The notes beneath the pieces were generated by a model. That model was not told the DNA's origin, did no database searches, and was given only the letters and a program-made list of their open reading frames with translations. From Nocardia sp. alder85J (lineage in GTDB: Bacteria; Actinomycetota; Actinomycetes; Mycobacteriales; Mycobacteriaceae): DNA of 64,000 nucleotides. Both the position numbers and the translations under genes were made by a program. Positions 8,712 to 17,373 of the stretch are shown here, piece by piece. How positions within the stretch are numbered: position 1 is the stretch's first letter; each line of letters begins with the position of its first letter. The DNA is taken from NCBI RefSeq assembly GCF_020176955.2, contig NZ_JAIUCZ020000010.1:186001-250000 (forward strand), read 5' to 3'.

Positions 8712-9113
8712 TCAGAGCTCCGTCGTGATCATGTAGAAGAGCTGGCGGCCGACCCCGGCCCCCGCGACCAGGACCCAGACCGTGAGGACGATCCACAGCA
8801 TCAGGCGCTGGTACTTCACGCCCTTCGACCAGAAGTCGACCAGGATCAGTCGCAGGCCGTTGAGCGCGTGGAACAGCACGCACACCACCAGGCCCATCTC
8901 CAGCAGGGCCACGACCGGGTTCTTGTACGTCTCGATCGCCCGGTTGTAGGTGTCCGGGCTCACCCGTACCAGCGCGGTGTCGAGCACGTGCACGAACAGG
9001 AAGAAGAAGATCGCCACGCCGGTGATCCGGTGCAGGGCCCAGGACCACATGCCCGGGTCGCCGCGGTACAGGGACTTCCGCTTCGGCCTGGCCGGAGCTT
9101 CGATGGTCGTCAT
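8712..9113 (-). CDS. sdhC: succinate dehydrogenase cytochrome b556 subunit
   Basis: 133 residues, three membrane helices, with the conserved SWALHRITGVAIFF entry and a His in FHALNGLRL suited to haem coordination. ATG 9113 is preceded by GGAGG (minus strand); a TTG at 9131 would lie upstream of that ribosome site and is unlikely. It is the first gene of the sdhCDAB operon and is divergent from cdd. An IdeR-like box at 9387-9405 lies in the shared upstream region. Confidence 0.93.
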   Translation of the reverse strand: MTTIEAPARPKRKSLYRGDPGMWSWALHRITGVAIFFFLFVHVLDTALVRVSPDTYNRAIETYKNPVVALLEMGLVVCVLFHALNGLRLILVDFWSKGVKYQRLMLWIVLTVWVLVAGAGVGRQLFYMITTEL

Positions 9114-9386
9114 GAAGTGCGGTGCCTCCAACGTCGTCGATGGACACGCCGGCGAGCCGGCTAGTCGGATGCGGTCGCAGATTTCGGCGTGCGGGCTCCG
9201 TGATCCCGCTACTCTGGACGCAGTAGCGGCTGTAGGAGAACACCAGCTCGTAGCCGGAGCCGAGACCCGGTTGGCCTGTGTGCCGGATGGCCGCCGGGAA
9301 CCTGGACCGATCTGTCGAGAACTCTAATCCTCGGCGATTGACGGAACTAATTCGGCGTGCCGGTCGTTATGCCGCAATTCGGCGAG

Positions 9387-9405
9387 TTAGGTTTGCCTTG
9401 CCTGA
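9387..9405. promoter_or_regulatory. IdeR/DtxR-like iron box between sdhC and cdd
   Basis: TTAGGTTTGCCTTGCCTGA matches the known 19-bp IdeR/DtxR consensus TTAGGTTAGSCTAACCTAA at about 15 of 19 positions, including both TTAGGT-like and CCT half-sites. It is 65 bp before the cdd ATG and 273 bp before sdhC. Iron-dependent control is an inference; no binding was tested. Confidence 0.5.
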
Positions 9406-9470
9406 GAAGTCGCAGGGTTCCGAACGGGTGCCGTACCGTCACTCGCGACGTGTTTCCCCGGAGGTCCGTT

Positions 9471-9872
9471 ATGTCCGAAGTTGACTGGAATGCTTTGCGC
9501 CACAACGCATCCGAAATCATGCAGAATGCCTATGCGCCCTACTCGAGGTTTCCGGTCGGGGCCGCGGCGCTCACCACCACGGGACGAATTGTGGCCGGTT
9601 GCAATGTGGAAAATATCTCATACGGACTGGGCCTGTGTGCCGAATGTGTACTCATCGGTAACCTCCACGCGACCGGAGGCGGGCGTTTGCTGGCCGTTGC
9701 CGTGTGCGATTCGCGCGGCGAAATTCTGATGCCGTGCGGACGTTGCCGCCAGCTGCTGTTCGAGCACGGCGGCGGGGCGCTGCTCGTCGACCACAAGGGC
9801 GGCCCGCGGCCCCTGCGGGAACTGCTGCCGGACGCCTTCGGGCCCGACGACCTGGCGGCGGGGCAGCAGTAG
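9471..9872 (+). CDS. cdd: cytidine deaminase
   Basis: 133 residues, the usual size of the homotetrameric bacterial enzyme that deaminates cytidine and deoxycytidine to uridine forms. The zinc and proton-shuttle motifs are present: CAEC with the catalytic Glu after NVENISYGLGL, and PCGRCRQLL supplying the other two Cys ligands. ATG 9471 has GGAGG 6 bases upstream. It is followed by deoA and add, a pyrimidine/purine salvage block in the same order as in mycobacteria. A 253-bp gap to deoA shows no additional gene. Confidence 0.95.
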   Translation: MSEVDWNALRHNASEIMQNAYAPYSRFPVGAAALTTTGRIVAGCNVENISYGLGLCAECVLIGNLHATGGGRLLAVAVCDSRGEILMPCGRCRQLLFEHGGGALLVDHKGGPRPLRELLPDAFGPDDLAAGQQ

Positions 9873-10125
9873 CGAGAACGCATGGGATGGCGCTTCGGGC
9901 CGTGGGCGGGTCCGCCGTCGGCGGACCGGTGTCGTCCGGGCGCCACCGCCGCAGCGGGACCGTGACGGGACGGTGCGGGGCCGACGGCGGATTGCGGCGT
10001 GGTGGACAACCCCTCGCCCGCGGAAATCGGTGCGAGAACCTCGGCGGGTGTGCGGGGAACGTCGAAGGGGTGCGTGAGGCTGTCGACAGCTGCGATGCGG
10101 CGGCCGGTCTGTAAGGCTGGTGCCC

Positions 10126-11418
10126 ATGGCGAGCGAGCAATCGGCGACGGCGGTGATCACGACCAAACGTGACGGCGGGGAGCTGTCCGACGCGCAGATC
10201 GACTGGGTGATCGACGCGTACACCCGTGGCCTGGTGGCGGACGAGCAGATGTCGGCGCTGGCGATGGCGATCGTGTGGCGGGGGATGACCCGCCGCGAGA
10301 TCGCGCGCTGGACGGCGGCGATGATCGCCTCCGGGCAGCGGATGTCGTTCCCGGAGTTGCGTCGTCCCACCGTCGACAAGCACTCCACCGGCGGGGTCGG
10401 CGACAAGATCACGTTGCCGCTGTCGCCGCTGGTCGCCGCCTGCGGGGCCGCGGTGCCGCAGCTGTCCGGCCGCGGGCTCGGGCATACCGGCGGCACCCTG
10501 GACAAGCTCGAGTCGATTCCCGGCTGGCAGGCCGACGTCGCGCCGGACCGGATGCGGGAGATCCTGGCAGACCCCGCGATCGGCGCGGTGGTGTGCGCGG
10601 CGGGGGCCGATCTCGCCCCGGCCGACAAACGGCTGTACGCCCTGCGCGATGTCACCGGCACCGTCGAGTCCATCCCGCTGATCGCGAGTTCGATCATGAG
10701 CAAGAAGATCGCCGAGGGCACCGCCGCACTGGTGCTCGACGTCAAGGTGGGCAGCGGCGCCTTCATGAAGGATCTGGCCGCCGCGCGGGAGCTGGCCACC
10801 ACCATGGTCGAACTGGGCACCGATTCGGGGGTGCGCACGGTGGCGCTGCTGACCGCGATGGACGTCCCGCTCGGCCGGGCGGTGGGCAATGCGCTCGAGG
10901 TCACCGAATCGGTCGAGGTGCTGGCCGGTGGCGGCCCGGCCGACGTGGTCGAGCTCACCCTGGCGCTGGCGCGAGAGATGTTGGCGCAGGCCGGAATCGA
11001 CGATGTCGACCCGGCCGACGCGCTCGTCGGCGGCCGGGCCATGGACCACTGGCGGGCCATGGTGACCGCGCAGGGTGGCGATCCGGACGCACCCCTGCCC
11101 ACCGCACGCCACCGCGAGCAGGTGCCGGCGTCGCGAGCCGGAATCGTGGCCGGGGTGGACGCGCTGCTGGTCGGGCGGGCGGCGTGGCTGCTCGGCGCCG
11201 GGCGGGCCCGGCAGGGTGACGCCATCGACCATGCCGCGGGCATCGAGGTGCACGTGCGGCCCGGCGACCGGGTCGCGGCCGGTGACCCGGTCTACACCCT
11301 GCACGCCGACCGGCCGGAACTCGTCGGCGACGCCTGTGACCTGCTGCACGGGTCGTACACGATCGGGGATGCCGACGTTGCGGCATCCCCGCTGCTCCTG
11401 GACCGGATCGCGAGGTGA
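10126..11418 (+). CDS. deoA: thymidine phosphorylase
   Basis: 430 residues. DeoA splits thymidine (and deoxyuridine) with phosphate to base and deoxyribose-1-phosphate. The family signature around residues ~85-125 is clear: DKHSTGGVGDKITLPLSP, then SGRGLGHTGGTLDKLES. Three domains (alpha, alpha/beta, C-terminal) fit the length. ATG 10126 or GTG 10120 could start translation; neither has a strong ribosome site. It lies between cdd and add on the same strand, consistent with nucleoside salvage. Confidence 0.94.
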   Translation: MASEQSATAVITTKRDGGELSDAQIDWVIDAYTRGLVADEQMSALAMAIVWRGMTRREIARWTAAMIASGQRMSFPELRRPTVDKHSTGGVGDKITLPLSPLVAACGAAVPQLSGRGLGHTGGTLDKLESIPGWQADVAPDRMREILADPAIGAVVCAAGADLAPADKRLYALRDVTGTVESIPLIASSIMSKKIAEGTAALVLDVKVGSGAFMKDLAAARELATTMVELGTDSGVRTVALLTAMDVPLGRAVGNALEVTESVEVLAGGGPADVVELTLALAREMLAQAGIDDVDPADALVGGRAMDHWRAMVTAQGGDPDAPLPTARHREQVPASRAGIVAGVDALLVGRAAWLLGAGRARQGDAIDHAAGIEVHVRPGDRVAAGDPVYTLHADRPELVGDACDLLHGSYTIGDADVAASPLLLDRIAR

Positions 11419-11501
11419 CCGGGCCGGACACGGCGGTCGACGACATGCCGTCGAGAGGATGGACACACGGGAAGTCGACTGCGCGCCGCGTCCGATGCGG
11501 C

Positions 11502-11507
11502 TAGCGT
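11502..11507 (+). promoter_or_regulatory. -10 hexamer of a probable leaderless add transcript
   Basis: TAGCGT (TANNNT) ends exactly 6 bases before the add ATG at 11514 and no ribosome-binding site lies between. Confidence 0.6.
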
Positions 11508-11513
11508 CGGTAC

Positions 11514-12653
11514 ATGACTGGACCGACGCCTCTGAATCTCGCCTCGATCCGCCGGGCGCCCAAGGCGGTGCTGCACGATCACCTCGACGGGGGCCTGCGG
11601 CCCGCCACGGTGCTCGAGTTGGCCGCCGGCTGCGGCTACGATCAACTACCGGCCACCGATGCCGAGACCCTCGGCAACTGGTTCCGCGACGCCGCCGACA
11701 GCGGCTCGCTCGTGCGATATCTGGAAACCTTCGCCCACACCGTCGCCGTGATGCAGACCCCGGAGGGACTGCGCCGGGTGGCCCGCGAGGCCGCCGAGGA
11801 CCTGGCCGCCGACGGGGTGGTCTACGCCGAGGTGCGGTTCGCCCCCGAACAGCACCTCGAACGCGGGCTCACCCTCGACGAAGTGGTCGAGCACACCCTC
11901 GCCGGCTTCCGGGAGGGTGAGGAGATCGCCGCCGCGGCGGGTACGCCGATCCGGGTGATCTGCCTGCTGACCGCCATGCGGCATGCCGCGCGCTCACTGG
12001 AGATCGCGGAGTTGGCGGTGCGATTCCGGCAGCGCGGCGTGGGCGGTTTCGACATCGCCGGCGCCGAGGCCGGTTACCCGCCCACCCGGCATCTGGACGC
12101 CTTCGAGTACATGCGAGCCAACAACGCGCACTTCACCATTCACGCGGGTGAGGCGTTCGGGCTGCCCTCGATCCACGAGGCGCTGGCGTTCTGCGGCTGC
12201 GATCGGCTCGGGCACGGGGTGCGGATCACCGACGACATCTTCGACGCCCAGGTCTCCTCGGCGACCCCGGCGCCGGAGGGCAGCACCGTGCCCGACCACA
12301 GCGGGCTGCGCCTCGGCTTGGTCGCCAATTACGTTCGGGACAAACGGATTCCGCTGGAGCTGTGCCCGTCGTCGAATGTGCAGACCGGTGCGGTGCCGTC
12401 CCTGGACAAGCACCCGTTCGACCTGCTGGCGCGGCTGCGCTTCCGGGTCACCGTCAACACCGACAATCGCCTGATGAGCGATACCGACATGAGCCGGGAG
12501 ATGCTCAAACTGGTCGAGACCTTCGGCTACGGCTGGAGCGACCTGGAGCGCTTCACCATCAATGCGATGAAGTCGGCCTTCATCCCGTTCCCGGACCGGT
12601 TGCGCCTCATCGACGAGGTGATCAAGCCCGGGTACGCGGTGCTGCTCGGCTGA
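11514..12653 (+). CDS. add: adenosine deaminase
   Basis: 379 residues of the metal-dependent amidohydrolase fold; deaminates adenosine and deoxyadenosine to inosine forms. Zinc and catalytic motifs are in order: LHDHLDGGLRP (HxH), FTIHAGEAFG (third His), LGHGVRI, ELCPSSN, and VNTDNRLMSDT, where the catalytic Asp sits in TDN. The ATG is 6 bases after TAGCGT, so the mRNA is probably leaderless. It converges on the downstream acidic protein with a 4-base gap. Confidence 0.95.
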   Translation: MTGPTPLNLASIRRAPKAVLHDHLDGGLRPATVLELAAGCGYDQLPATDAETLGNWFRDAADSGSLVRYLETFAHTVAVMQTPEGLRRVAREAAEDLAADGVVYAEVRFAPEQHLERGLTLDEVVEHTLAGFREGEEIAAAAGTPIRVICLLTAMRHAARSLEIAELAVRFRQRGVGGFDIAGAEAGYPPTRHLDAFEYMRANNAHFTIHAGEAFGLPSIHEALAFCGCDRLGHGVRITDDIFDAQVSSATPAPEGSTVPDHSGLRLGLVANYVRDKRIPLELCPSSNVQTGAVPSLDKHPFDLLARLRFRVTVNTDNRLMSDTDMSREMLKLVETFGYGWSDLERFTINAMKSAFIPFPDRLRLIDEVIKPGYAVLLG

Positions 12654-12657
12654 CCCC

Positions 12658-13905
12658 TCAGCCCTGCACGAGCCGGGCCTCGAATGCCTGCTCCAGAGCC
12701 CGCCAGCCGTCGGCCTCGGTCGCGAACGGCGGGCTCGGGGCCATCCGGTTCGGGTCCGGCTCCAGCAGGTACGACACGTACCAGCCCAGCGGCGTGGATT
12801 TCGCCAGCGCCTGCTCGACCGCGTCGTCATTCGCGTAATCGGCTGCGTCGGTGAGCAGTTCGACCACGAGATCGAGCTGATCGACATCCACCTGCCGCGG
12901 CCCGACGGCCAGATCGTCGGCGAGGCCGGGCAGTACGTAGACGTTCTCCTCGGTGACCTCGACATCCAGCGAGCCGTCGGTGGCGGCGGTACGTACCTCG
13001 TCGAAGGTGCTCACCCGGGCCAGATCGTGGTCGTGGTCGTCGGCGAGGTAGCGGGCCAGGGCGCGCTCGGAGGTGAAGACCGTGATGCTGCCGTCGCTGC
13101 CCAGGAAGACCGGCTCGTCGTCGAGATAGCAGCGCAGCGTGAACCAGGTGCCGTCGGAGGTGATGATCTTCACCGGATCGATGCCGACGGTGTTCCAGAA
13201 GGTCTCCTCCTCGTCCTCCTCGTCCTCGGCATCCAGATCGACCTGCTCGAACTCGTCCGGGTCGTCGGTCTCCGCGACATCCTCGGCGTCGACGATGTTC
13301 TCCTCGGCGGCCAGCAGTTCGGCCTCGGCGACGGCGACCGCCGCGGCGTCCACCTCCGGGGTCTGCACCACCGAGTCGATGGCGTCGATGACCTGGTCCC
13401 AGTCCTTGGCGATGGCCGCGCCGATCTGGTCCCACAGCTCCTGGCCCTCGCGACCGGCGAAGGCGCTCACCCCGGCGGGCAGGGCACCGAGCACGGGGTG
13501 CGACCCGAAGAACTTCATCACCACCTCGAGCTCGCACACCTCGCCGATGGTGCGAACCATGTCGAGCGTCTCCTCGAGCTCGGCGATGGTCTCCGGATCC
13601 GGCTCACCGGCCGCGAGTTCCGGGACGCCCACCAGATCGAAGGCGTACTGCTCCTCCGGTTCCAGCTCCGCGGCGGACAATCCGGCCACGACCTTCCAGG
13701 CCGGATGGTCGACGAGATCGTTGTCGTCGTTGGTGCGGATGAAGGCGGCCAGCTCCGCGACCGACTCGAATCCGTAGAGCGCCTCCTCGTGTCCGAGGAA
13801 TGCCTCCCATTCGTCGTCACCGTCCCGCCAACGCGGTGCCCACAGGGTGACGAGGTCGCCGTCGGTCAGGCCGAGCTCGATCGGGACGATGTCTCCAGAA
13901 GCCAT
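12658..13905 (-). CDS. conserved acidic protein of unknown function (Rv3311-like)
   Basis: 415 residues, strongly acidic, with an Asp/Glu-rich central segment (~residues 215-245, e.g. DLDAEDEEDEEETFW) and no signal peptide or membrane helix, so probably cytoplasmic. Location between add and the upp region matches the mycobacterial conserved hypothetical Rv3311. No catalytic motif was recognised. ATG 13905 is preceded (minus strand) by TAGGCT with a 7-base gap, so it may be leaderless. Confidence 0.8.
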   Translation of the reverse strand: MASGDIVPIELGLTDGDLVTLWAPRWRDGDDEWEAFLGHEEALYGFESVAELAAFIRTNDDNDLVDHPAWKVVAGLSAAELEPEEQYAFDLVGVPELAAGEPDPETIAELEETLDMVRTIGEVCELEVVMKFFGSHPVLGALPAGVSAFAGREGQELWDQIGAAIAKDWDQVIDAIDSVVQTPEVDAAAVAVAEAELLAAEENIVDAEDVAETDDPDEFEQVDLDAEDEEDEEETFWNTVGIDPVKIITSDGTWFTLRCYLDDEPVFLGSDGSITVFTSERALARYLADDHDHDLARVSTFDEVRTAATDGSLDVEVTEENVYVLPGLADDLAVGPRQVDVDQLDLVVELLTDAADYANDDAVEQALAKSTPLGWYVSYLLEPDPNRMAPSPPFATEADGWRALEQAFEARLVQG

Positions 13906-13938
13906 GACCGGAAGCCTATCGAGCCCTTGTCCGCGGCA

Positions 13939-14271
13939 CTATTCGGCCCGCCCCGCAACGCTTCCCGAAGCGGGTGCGACGAACGCGGAGTTGAGGGTCG
14001 CAACCACTTCCGACCGTTGCCGGCCGGCGTCCTGGGCCGCCTGCTGGCAGGCCCAGATGATGAGTTGCCCCACGTCGGCGGGGGTATGGCCGGTGATCGA
14101 CTCGGCCAGCGCGAGTCCCACCATGGCGCCGTCGCTGTCGACCTCGACGCTCACCAGACCGTCGTCGCTGGTGAACTGGCCACGGACCTGTTTCAGTCCG
14201 AACAGCGCGGCCTCCAGCGCCTCCAGCTTCTCCGTCGCGTTGGCGACCAGCGCATCCATCTCCGCGCTCAT
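13939..14271 (-). CDS. YbaB/EbfC-like small protein at the end of a type VII-like cassette
   Basis: 110 residues. An N-terminal amphipathic helix (MSAEMDALVANATEKLEALE) followed by short beta-like segments (GLVSVEVDSDGAMVGLALAE) and a second helix is the layout of YbaB/EbfC nucleoid-associated proteins, which dimerise and bind DNA. Paralogues of this type occur beside type VII secretion substrates in mycobacteria and Nocardia. Its ATG overlaps the preceding stop (ATGA), so it is cotranscribed with the NlpC/P60 gene. Its exact role is unknown. Confidence 0.65.
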   Translation of the reverse strand: MSAEMDALVANATEKLEALEAALFGLKQVRGQFTSDDGLVSVEVDSDGAMVGLALAESITGHTPADVGQLIIWACQQAAQDAGRQRSEVVATLNSAFVAPASGSVAGRAE

Positions 14272-14618
14272 ACCGGCCTCATCCAGCTCGTGGGTCCCGT
14301 GTCCTCGTCGTCGATCCGGTCCAGCTCGTCCACGGCCGACTGGCGGGTGGGCAGGCCGAGTTTGTCCAGCAATTCGCCGGGCATGCCGGATTCCGCCAGC
14401 ACTTCCCGGCGGCGGGCCTTGGCCACGATCGCCGAGCGCTTCGTCAAGCGCAGGATCTCCGAGGCCAGAGCCTTTGCGCCGTAACGGTATTCGCTGCGCT
14501 CGAAACTGATCTCGACCGGCATGCCCTGATCGGTCGCGCGCACGCTGATGGTGCCGGACCGGTTGCTGCTGACCGCCACCGTGACCGCGGGGACCGGCGG
14601 CTTCTGCTCGGAACTCAT
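14268..14618 (-). CDS. hypothetical protein in the EspC/NlpC cassette
   Basis: 116 residues, no signal peptide or membrane helix, no recognised family. The N-terminal half alternates beta-like segments (VTVAVSSNRSGTISVRATDQG); the C-terminal half is helical and charged with an acidic end (VDELDRIDDEDTG). It sits 13 bases after the NlpC/P60 gene and overlaps the YbaB-like gene by four bases, so the three are one unit. A chaperone-like role is possible but only from context. Confidence 0.65.
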   Translation of the reverse strand: MSSEQKPPVPAVTVAVSSNRSGTISVRATDQGMPVEISFERSEYRYGAKALASEILRLTKRSAIVAKARRREVLAESGMPGELLDKLGLPTRQSAVDELDRIDDEDTGPTSWMRPV

Positions 14619-14631
14619 TCGGTGTGCCCCA

Positions 14632-15741
14632 TTACGCCGTCGGCCTGTAGAAGCCGTGGAACGCCATTCCCATGTTCTCCGTTCGAATCGGATCGATGCG
14701 CACCGGATTGCCGGCCTCGACCATCTGGCCGTTGCCGACCACCATCGCCACGTGGCCGTCCCAGATTGCCAGGTCGCCGGGCAGCAGGTCGCCGGGGGAG
14801 ACCGGCATGGCGCCGGCGCTCTGGTCGGCGGCGGTCCGGGGCAGGTCGATTCCGGCCTGGCCGTAGGCCCAGTGCGTCAGCCCGCTGCAATCCAGGCCGA
14901 CGCCGGGGGTGTTGCCACCCCACACGTACGGGGTGCCGACCGCGCCGATCGCCGCCTCCACCGCGGTCGCGGCCTGATGATTCGGGGCGACCACCTGACT
15001 GCCGTCGGGTAGCGAGATCGCCACCGCGTCCGGATGACCGGGCATCAGCGGTGGCGGCGCGGCCATCTGGTTCAGCGGGTCCGCCGGGGCGGGCACGGCG
15101 CCGCCGGTGCCGAGCAGCCCGGTGAGCGCCGAACCGCCGAGACCGAGCATGGTGGCGGCCTGCCGGGCGCCGTCGGTGACGATGCTCATCAGGTCCGCCG
15201 GCACGGGTGCGGCCGCGGGCGGCGGGGTGGGCGGCGGCGGGGTCAGCTCGGTCATCGTGGCGGTGTGCGTGTCCAGATCGGAGCGGACCCGGGTCACCAC
15301 CGCCATGGCCCGGCCGAGATGGTCGATGGCGGAGTTCACCACCGTGGCCATCCCCGCCGGGGTCGCGGCGGCGGGGCCGAGTGCTGTCACCGACTGCACG
15401 AAATCCTGGAGCACGCCGCCGAGTTCCTGCTGCCCGGTCTGGATCGACGTGGCGGCCAGGGCCAGCACGTCGGCCATGCCGTTGCCGCGGTCGGAGATGG
15501 TCGCCGCCGCGGTCTGTACGCGCATCGCCTTGTCGGCGGCGGCATCTCCGCCGCCGCCCTGCCAGGACTCGCCGAGCTGGTCGATGCTCTGCCGACCGGA
15601 CTGCTCGACACCGTCGATGGTCGTGGAGGACTGCCGTAGCGCGTCGGCGGGACCGCCGCCGGGCAGGACCCCGGTGCCGAAACCGGCCAGCAGATCGGTG
15701 ATCGGCTTGGCCAGGGCGTCCACGTCGATCACCGGGCTCAT
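14632..15741 (-). CDS. NlpC/P60 (C40) peptidoglycan hydrolase with N-terminal WxG-type helical domain
   Basis: 369 residues. Residues ~1-165 are helical with a WQG turn at 60-62, like WXG100 type VII substrates. A Pro-rich linker (~168-182) and hydrophobic region lead to a C-terminal NlpC/P60 domain from ~255. There Cys285 (GLDCSGLTHWAYGQ) and His330 (WDGHVAMVVG) are the catalytic pair of gamma-D-Glu-diamino acid endopeptidases. There is no Sec or Tat signal peptide, so type VII export is the likely route. Its ATG overlaps the stop of the EspC-like gene (ATGA), suggesting the two proteins are made and possibly secreted together. Confidence 0.85.
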   Translation of the reverse strand: MSPVIDVDALAKPITDLLAGFGTGVLPGGGPADALRQSSTTIDGVEQSGRQSIDQLGESWQGGGGDAAADKAMRVQTAAATISDRGNGMADVLALAATSIQTGQQELGGVLQDFVQSVTALGPAAATPAGMATVVNSAIDHLGRAMAVVTRVRSDLDTHTATMTELTPPPPTPPPAAAPVPADLMSIVTDGARQAATMLGLGGSALTGLLGTGGAVPAPADPLNQMAAPPPLMPGHPDAVAISLPDGSQVVAPNHQAATAVEAAIGAVGTPYVWGGNTPGVGLDCSGLTHWAYGQAGIDLPRTAADQSAGAMPVSPGDLLPGDLAIWDGHVAMVVGNGQMVEAGNPVRIDPIRTENMGMAFHGFYRPTA

Positions 15742-16058
15742 GTCAGCTCCCCTTCGACCGCGCGCAGCGCGTCCGCGTGCGCACGCTCCGATTCGGAATA
15801 GGTGGCGGCCGTGCCGGTGGCGGCGGTGCCCATCGAGCCCAGCACCGTGGACAGCTGGCTGATGGCCGCCACGTGGCCGGCGTGGGCCGCGGCGTAGGCC
15901 CGGACGAAATCGTCGCCGATCAACCCGAAGATCGGGCCCAGCACCAGTGGATCGGCGGCCGCGGCACTGGTGGCTGCGGAGCCCATCTCACCGGCGAGGC
16001 CGGTAGCGGTGGCGCCGTACGCCGCGACGCCCTGGGTGTCGACCGAGAGTCTCTCCAT
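15738..16058 (-). CDS. EspC-like (DUF2580) type VII secretion substrate
   Basis: 106 residues, Ala/Gly-rich and helical, beginning MERLSVDTQGVAAYGATATG as in the DUF2580/EspC family. A C-terminal YSESE at 87-91 fits the YxxxD/E type VII export signal. There is no classical signal peptide. GGGGGA precedes the ATG. It is first in a four-gene unit with a WxG-NlpC/P60 hydrolase, and the simplest reading is a secreted heterodimer-like pair. No ESX core component (EccA-E, MycP) is in the window, so export would use a system encoded elsewhere. Confidence 0.75.
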   Translation of the reverse strand: MERLSVDTQGVAAYGATATGLAGEMGSAATSAAAADPLVLGPIFGLIGDDFVRAYAAAHAGHVAAISQLSTVLGSMGTAATGTAATYSESERAHADALRAVEGELT

Positions 16059-16186
16059 ACAACATCCCCCATCGTGCTGTTCCTATGGCAGGGTACGTCA
16101 TTCGACCACTTGGACGCGCCCCACAGCGGTCCGGTTCCGGCGCGACCGGAAAACTTCCCCAGCCGCCGCCTGTGCTCCGCAGACTC

Positions 16187-16192
16187 TATGGT
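16187..16192 (+). promoter_or_regulatory. -10 hexamer of a probable leaderless upp transcript
   Basis: TATGGT ends exactly 6 bases before the upp ATG at 16199; the gap GTGGCC has no ribosome site. Confidence 0.6.
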
Positions 16193-16198
16193 GTGGCC

Positions 16199-16822
16199 AT
16201 GCGCACGCTGATCGTGGATCATCCACTGACTGCCACGTTGCTGACCACCCTGCGGGACGAACGCACCCCGGATCCGGTGTTCCGGTCGGCGCTGCGCGAT
16301 CTGACCGGCCTGCTGATCTACGAGGCGCTGCGCGACGCCCCGGTCGCGACCTTTCCGGTGACCACGCCCGTCGCCGTGGCGCAGGGGACGCGGCTGGCCC
16401 ACCCGCCGCTGCTGGTTCCGGTGCTGCGGGCCGGGCTGGGCATGGTCGAGGCCGCCAGTGCGCTGGTCCCGCAGTCGCGCGTGGGTTTCGTCGGCATCGC
16501 CCGCGACGAGGACAGCCACCAGCCCGTGCCCTACATGGAATCGCTGCCCGCAGATCTGTCCGGGACGCCGGTGCTCGTGCTGGATCCGATGCTGGCCACC
16601 GGCGGCTCCATGCTGCACACCCTGGACCGGCTGCTCGCCCGCGGCGCCGCCGACATCACCGCGATCTGTGTGGTGTCCGCACCGGAAGGCATTGCGGCCC
16701 TGGAGACTTCGGGTCACCCGGTGCGGCTGGTCACCGCGGTGGTGGATTCCGGGCTGAATGCGGATGCCTACATCGTGCCCGGCCTCGGCGACGCCGGCGA
16801 CCGCCAATTCGGCCCGCGCTGA
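16199..16822 (+). CDS. upp: uracil phosphoribosyltransferase
   Basis: 207 residues, normal length. Converts uracil plus PRPP to UMP. The substrate motifs are visible: VPVLRAGLGMV, the PRPP loop VLVLDPMLATGGSM, and the C-terminal PGLGDAGDRQFG uracil-binding segment. An upstream open frame exists, but ATG 16199 begins the conserved N terminus and has TATGGT 6 bases before it. It is divergent from the EspC-like gene and complements cdd, deoA and add in nucleobase salvage. Confidence 0.95.
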   Translation: MRTLIVDHPLTATLLTTLRDERTPDPVFRSALRDLTGLLIYEALRDAPVATFPVTTPVAVAQGTRLAHPPLLVPVLRAGLGMVEAASALVPQSRVGFVGIARDEDSHQPVPYMESLPADLSGTPVLVLDPMLATGGSMLHTLDRLLARGAADITAICVVSAPEGIAALETSGHPVRLVTAVVDSGLNADAYIVPGLGDAGDRQFGPR

Positions 16823-16895
16823 ACCGTTCCCGGCCACGCCGCTCATCTCGGCCCGGCTCCGCCGCACCCGGCCGTTCCCGCCGGGGCGCGGTCGC

Positions 16896-17339
16896 TCATT
16901 TCGGCTCCGTATCGCCGGGCCGGGCCGGACGCAGGATGCGCCGTGCGGCGCGCGGGGTGCGCAGCCGGCGGCTGCGGGCGCGGGCGCGTTCGTTGCGATC
17001 GCGCAGGCGGCCGCCCCAGCGGTCCAGTTGCCGTTCCAGCTTGTCCAGCGGCCCGAGCGGCAGGGGAGTGGGCTGCGAGAACATCTCGATGTGCAGGCAG
17101 GTCGGGCAGCGGTAGGTGTCGATCGCGTAGTTCGGCCGCTCGGACGGCTCGAACAGCTTGCCACCGACACCTGCGATCCAGCGGCTCACGCCCAGCTCGA
17201 ATCCCGTGCCCTGGACCAGTCCGGCCTCCAGGCCGGTGCTTCCGCAATGGGTGCAGTGCAGTTCGCTCACCTTCGGGATGATCGCACCGACCGGCGTGCG
17301 ATTCGAATCGGAATGATCGAAGATTCGCGCAGAATTCAT
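16896..17339 (-). CDS. zinc-ribbon protein of unknown function
   Basis: 147 residues from ATG 17339. Two Cys pairs, HCTHC near residue 23 and CPTC near residue 72, suggest one zinc ribbon. The C-terminal third is very basic (RDRNERARARSRRLRTPRA), which could bind nucleic acid. No family was recognised. It is followed in the opposite orientation by upp (73-bp gap) and preceded by the TetR gene on the same strand. Confidence 0.6.
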   Translation of the reverse strand: MNSARIFDHSDSNRTPVGAIIPKVSELHCTHCGSTGLEAGLVQGTGFELGVSRWIAGVGGKLFEPSERPNYAIDTYRCPTCLHIEMFSQPTPLPLGPLDKLERQLDRWGGRLRDRNERARARSRRLRTPRAARRILRPARPGDTEPK

Positions 17340-17373
17340 GCGCGCCAAGCCATCCGGACCGGAATGCGGCACG

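Noticed and set aside
6423..9164. 913-codon plus-strand open frame across sdhCDA
   Set aside because: His/Gln/Arg/Val-rich antisense shadow caused by high GC; sdh genes are certain.
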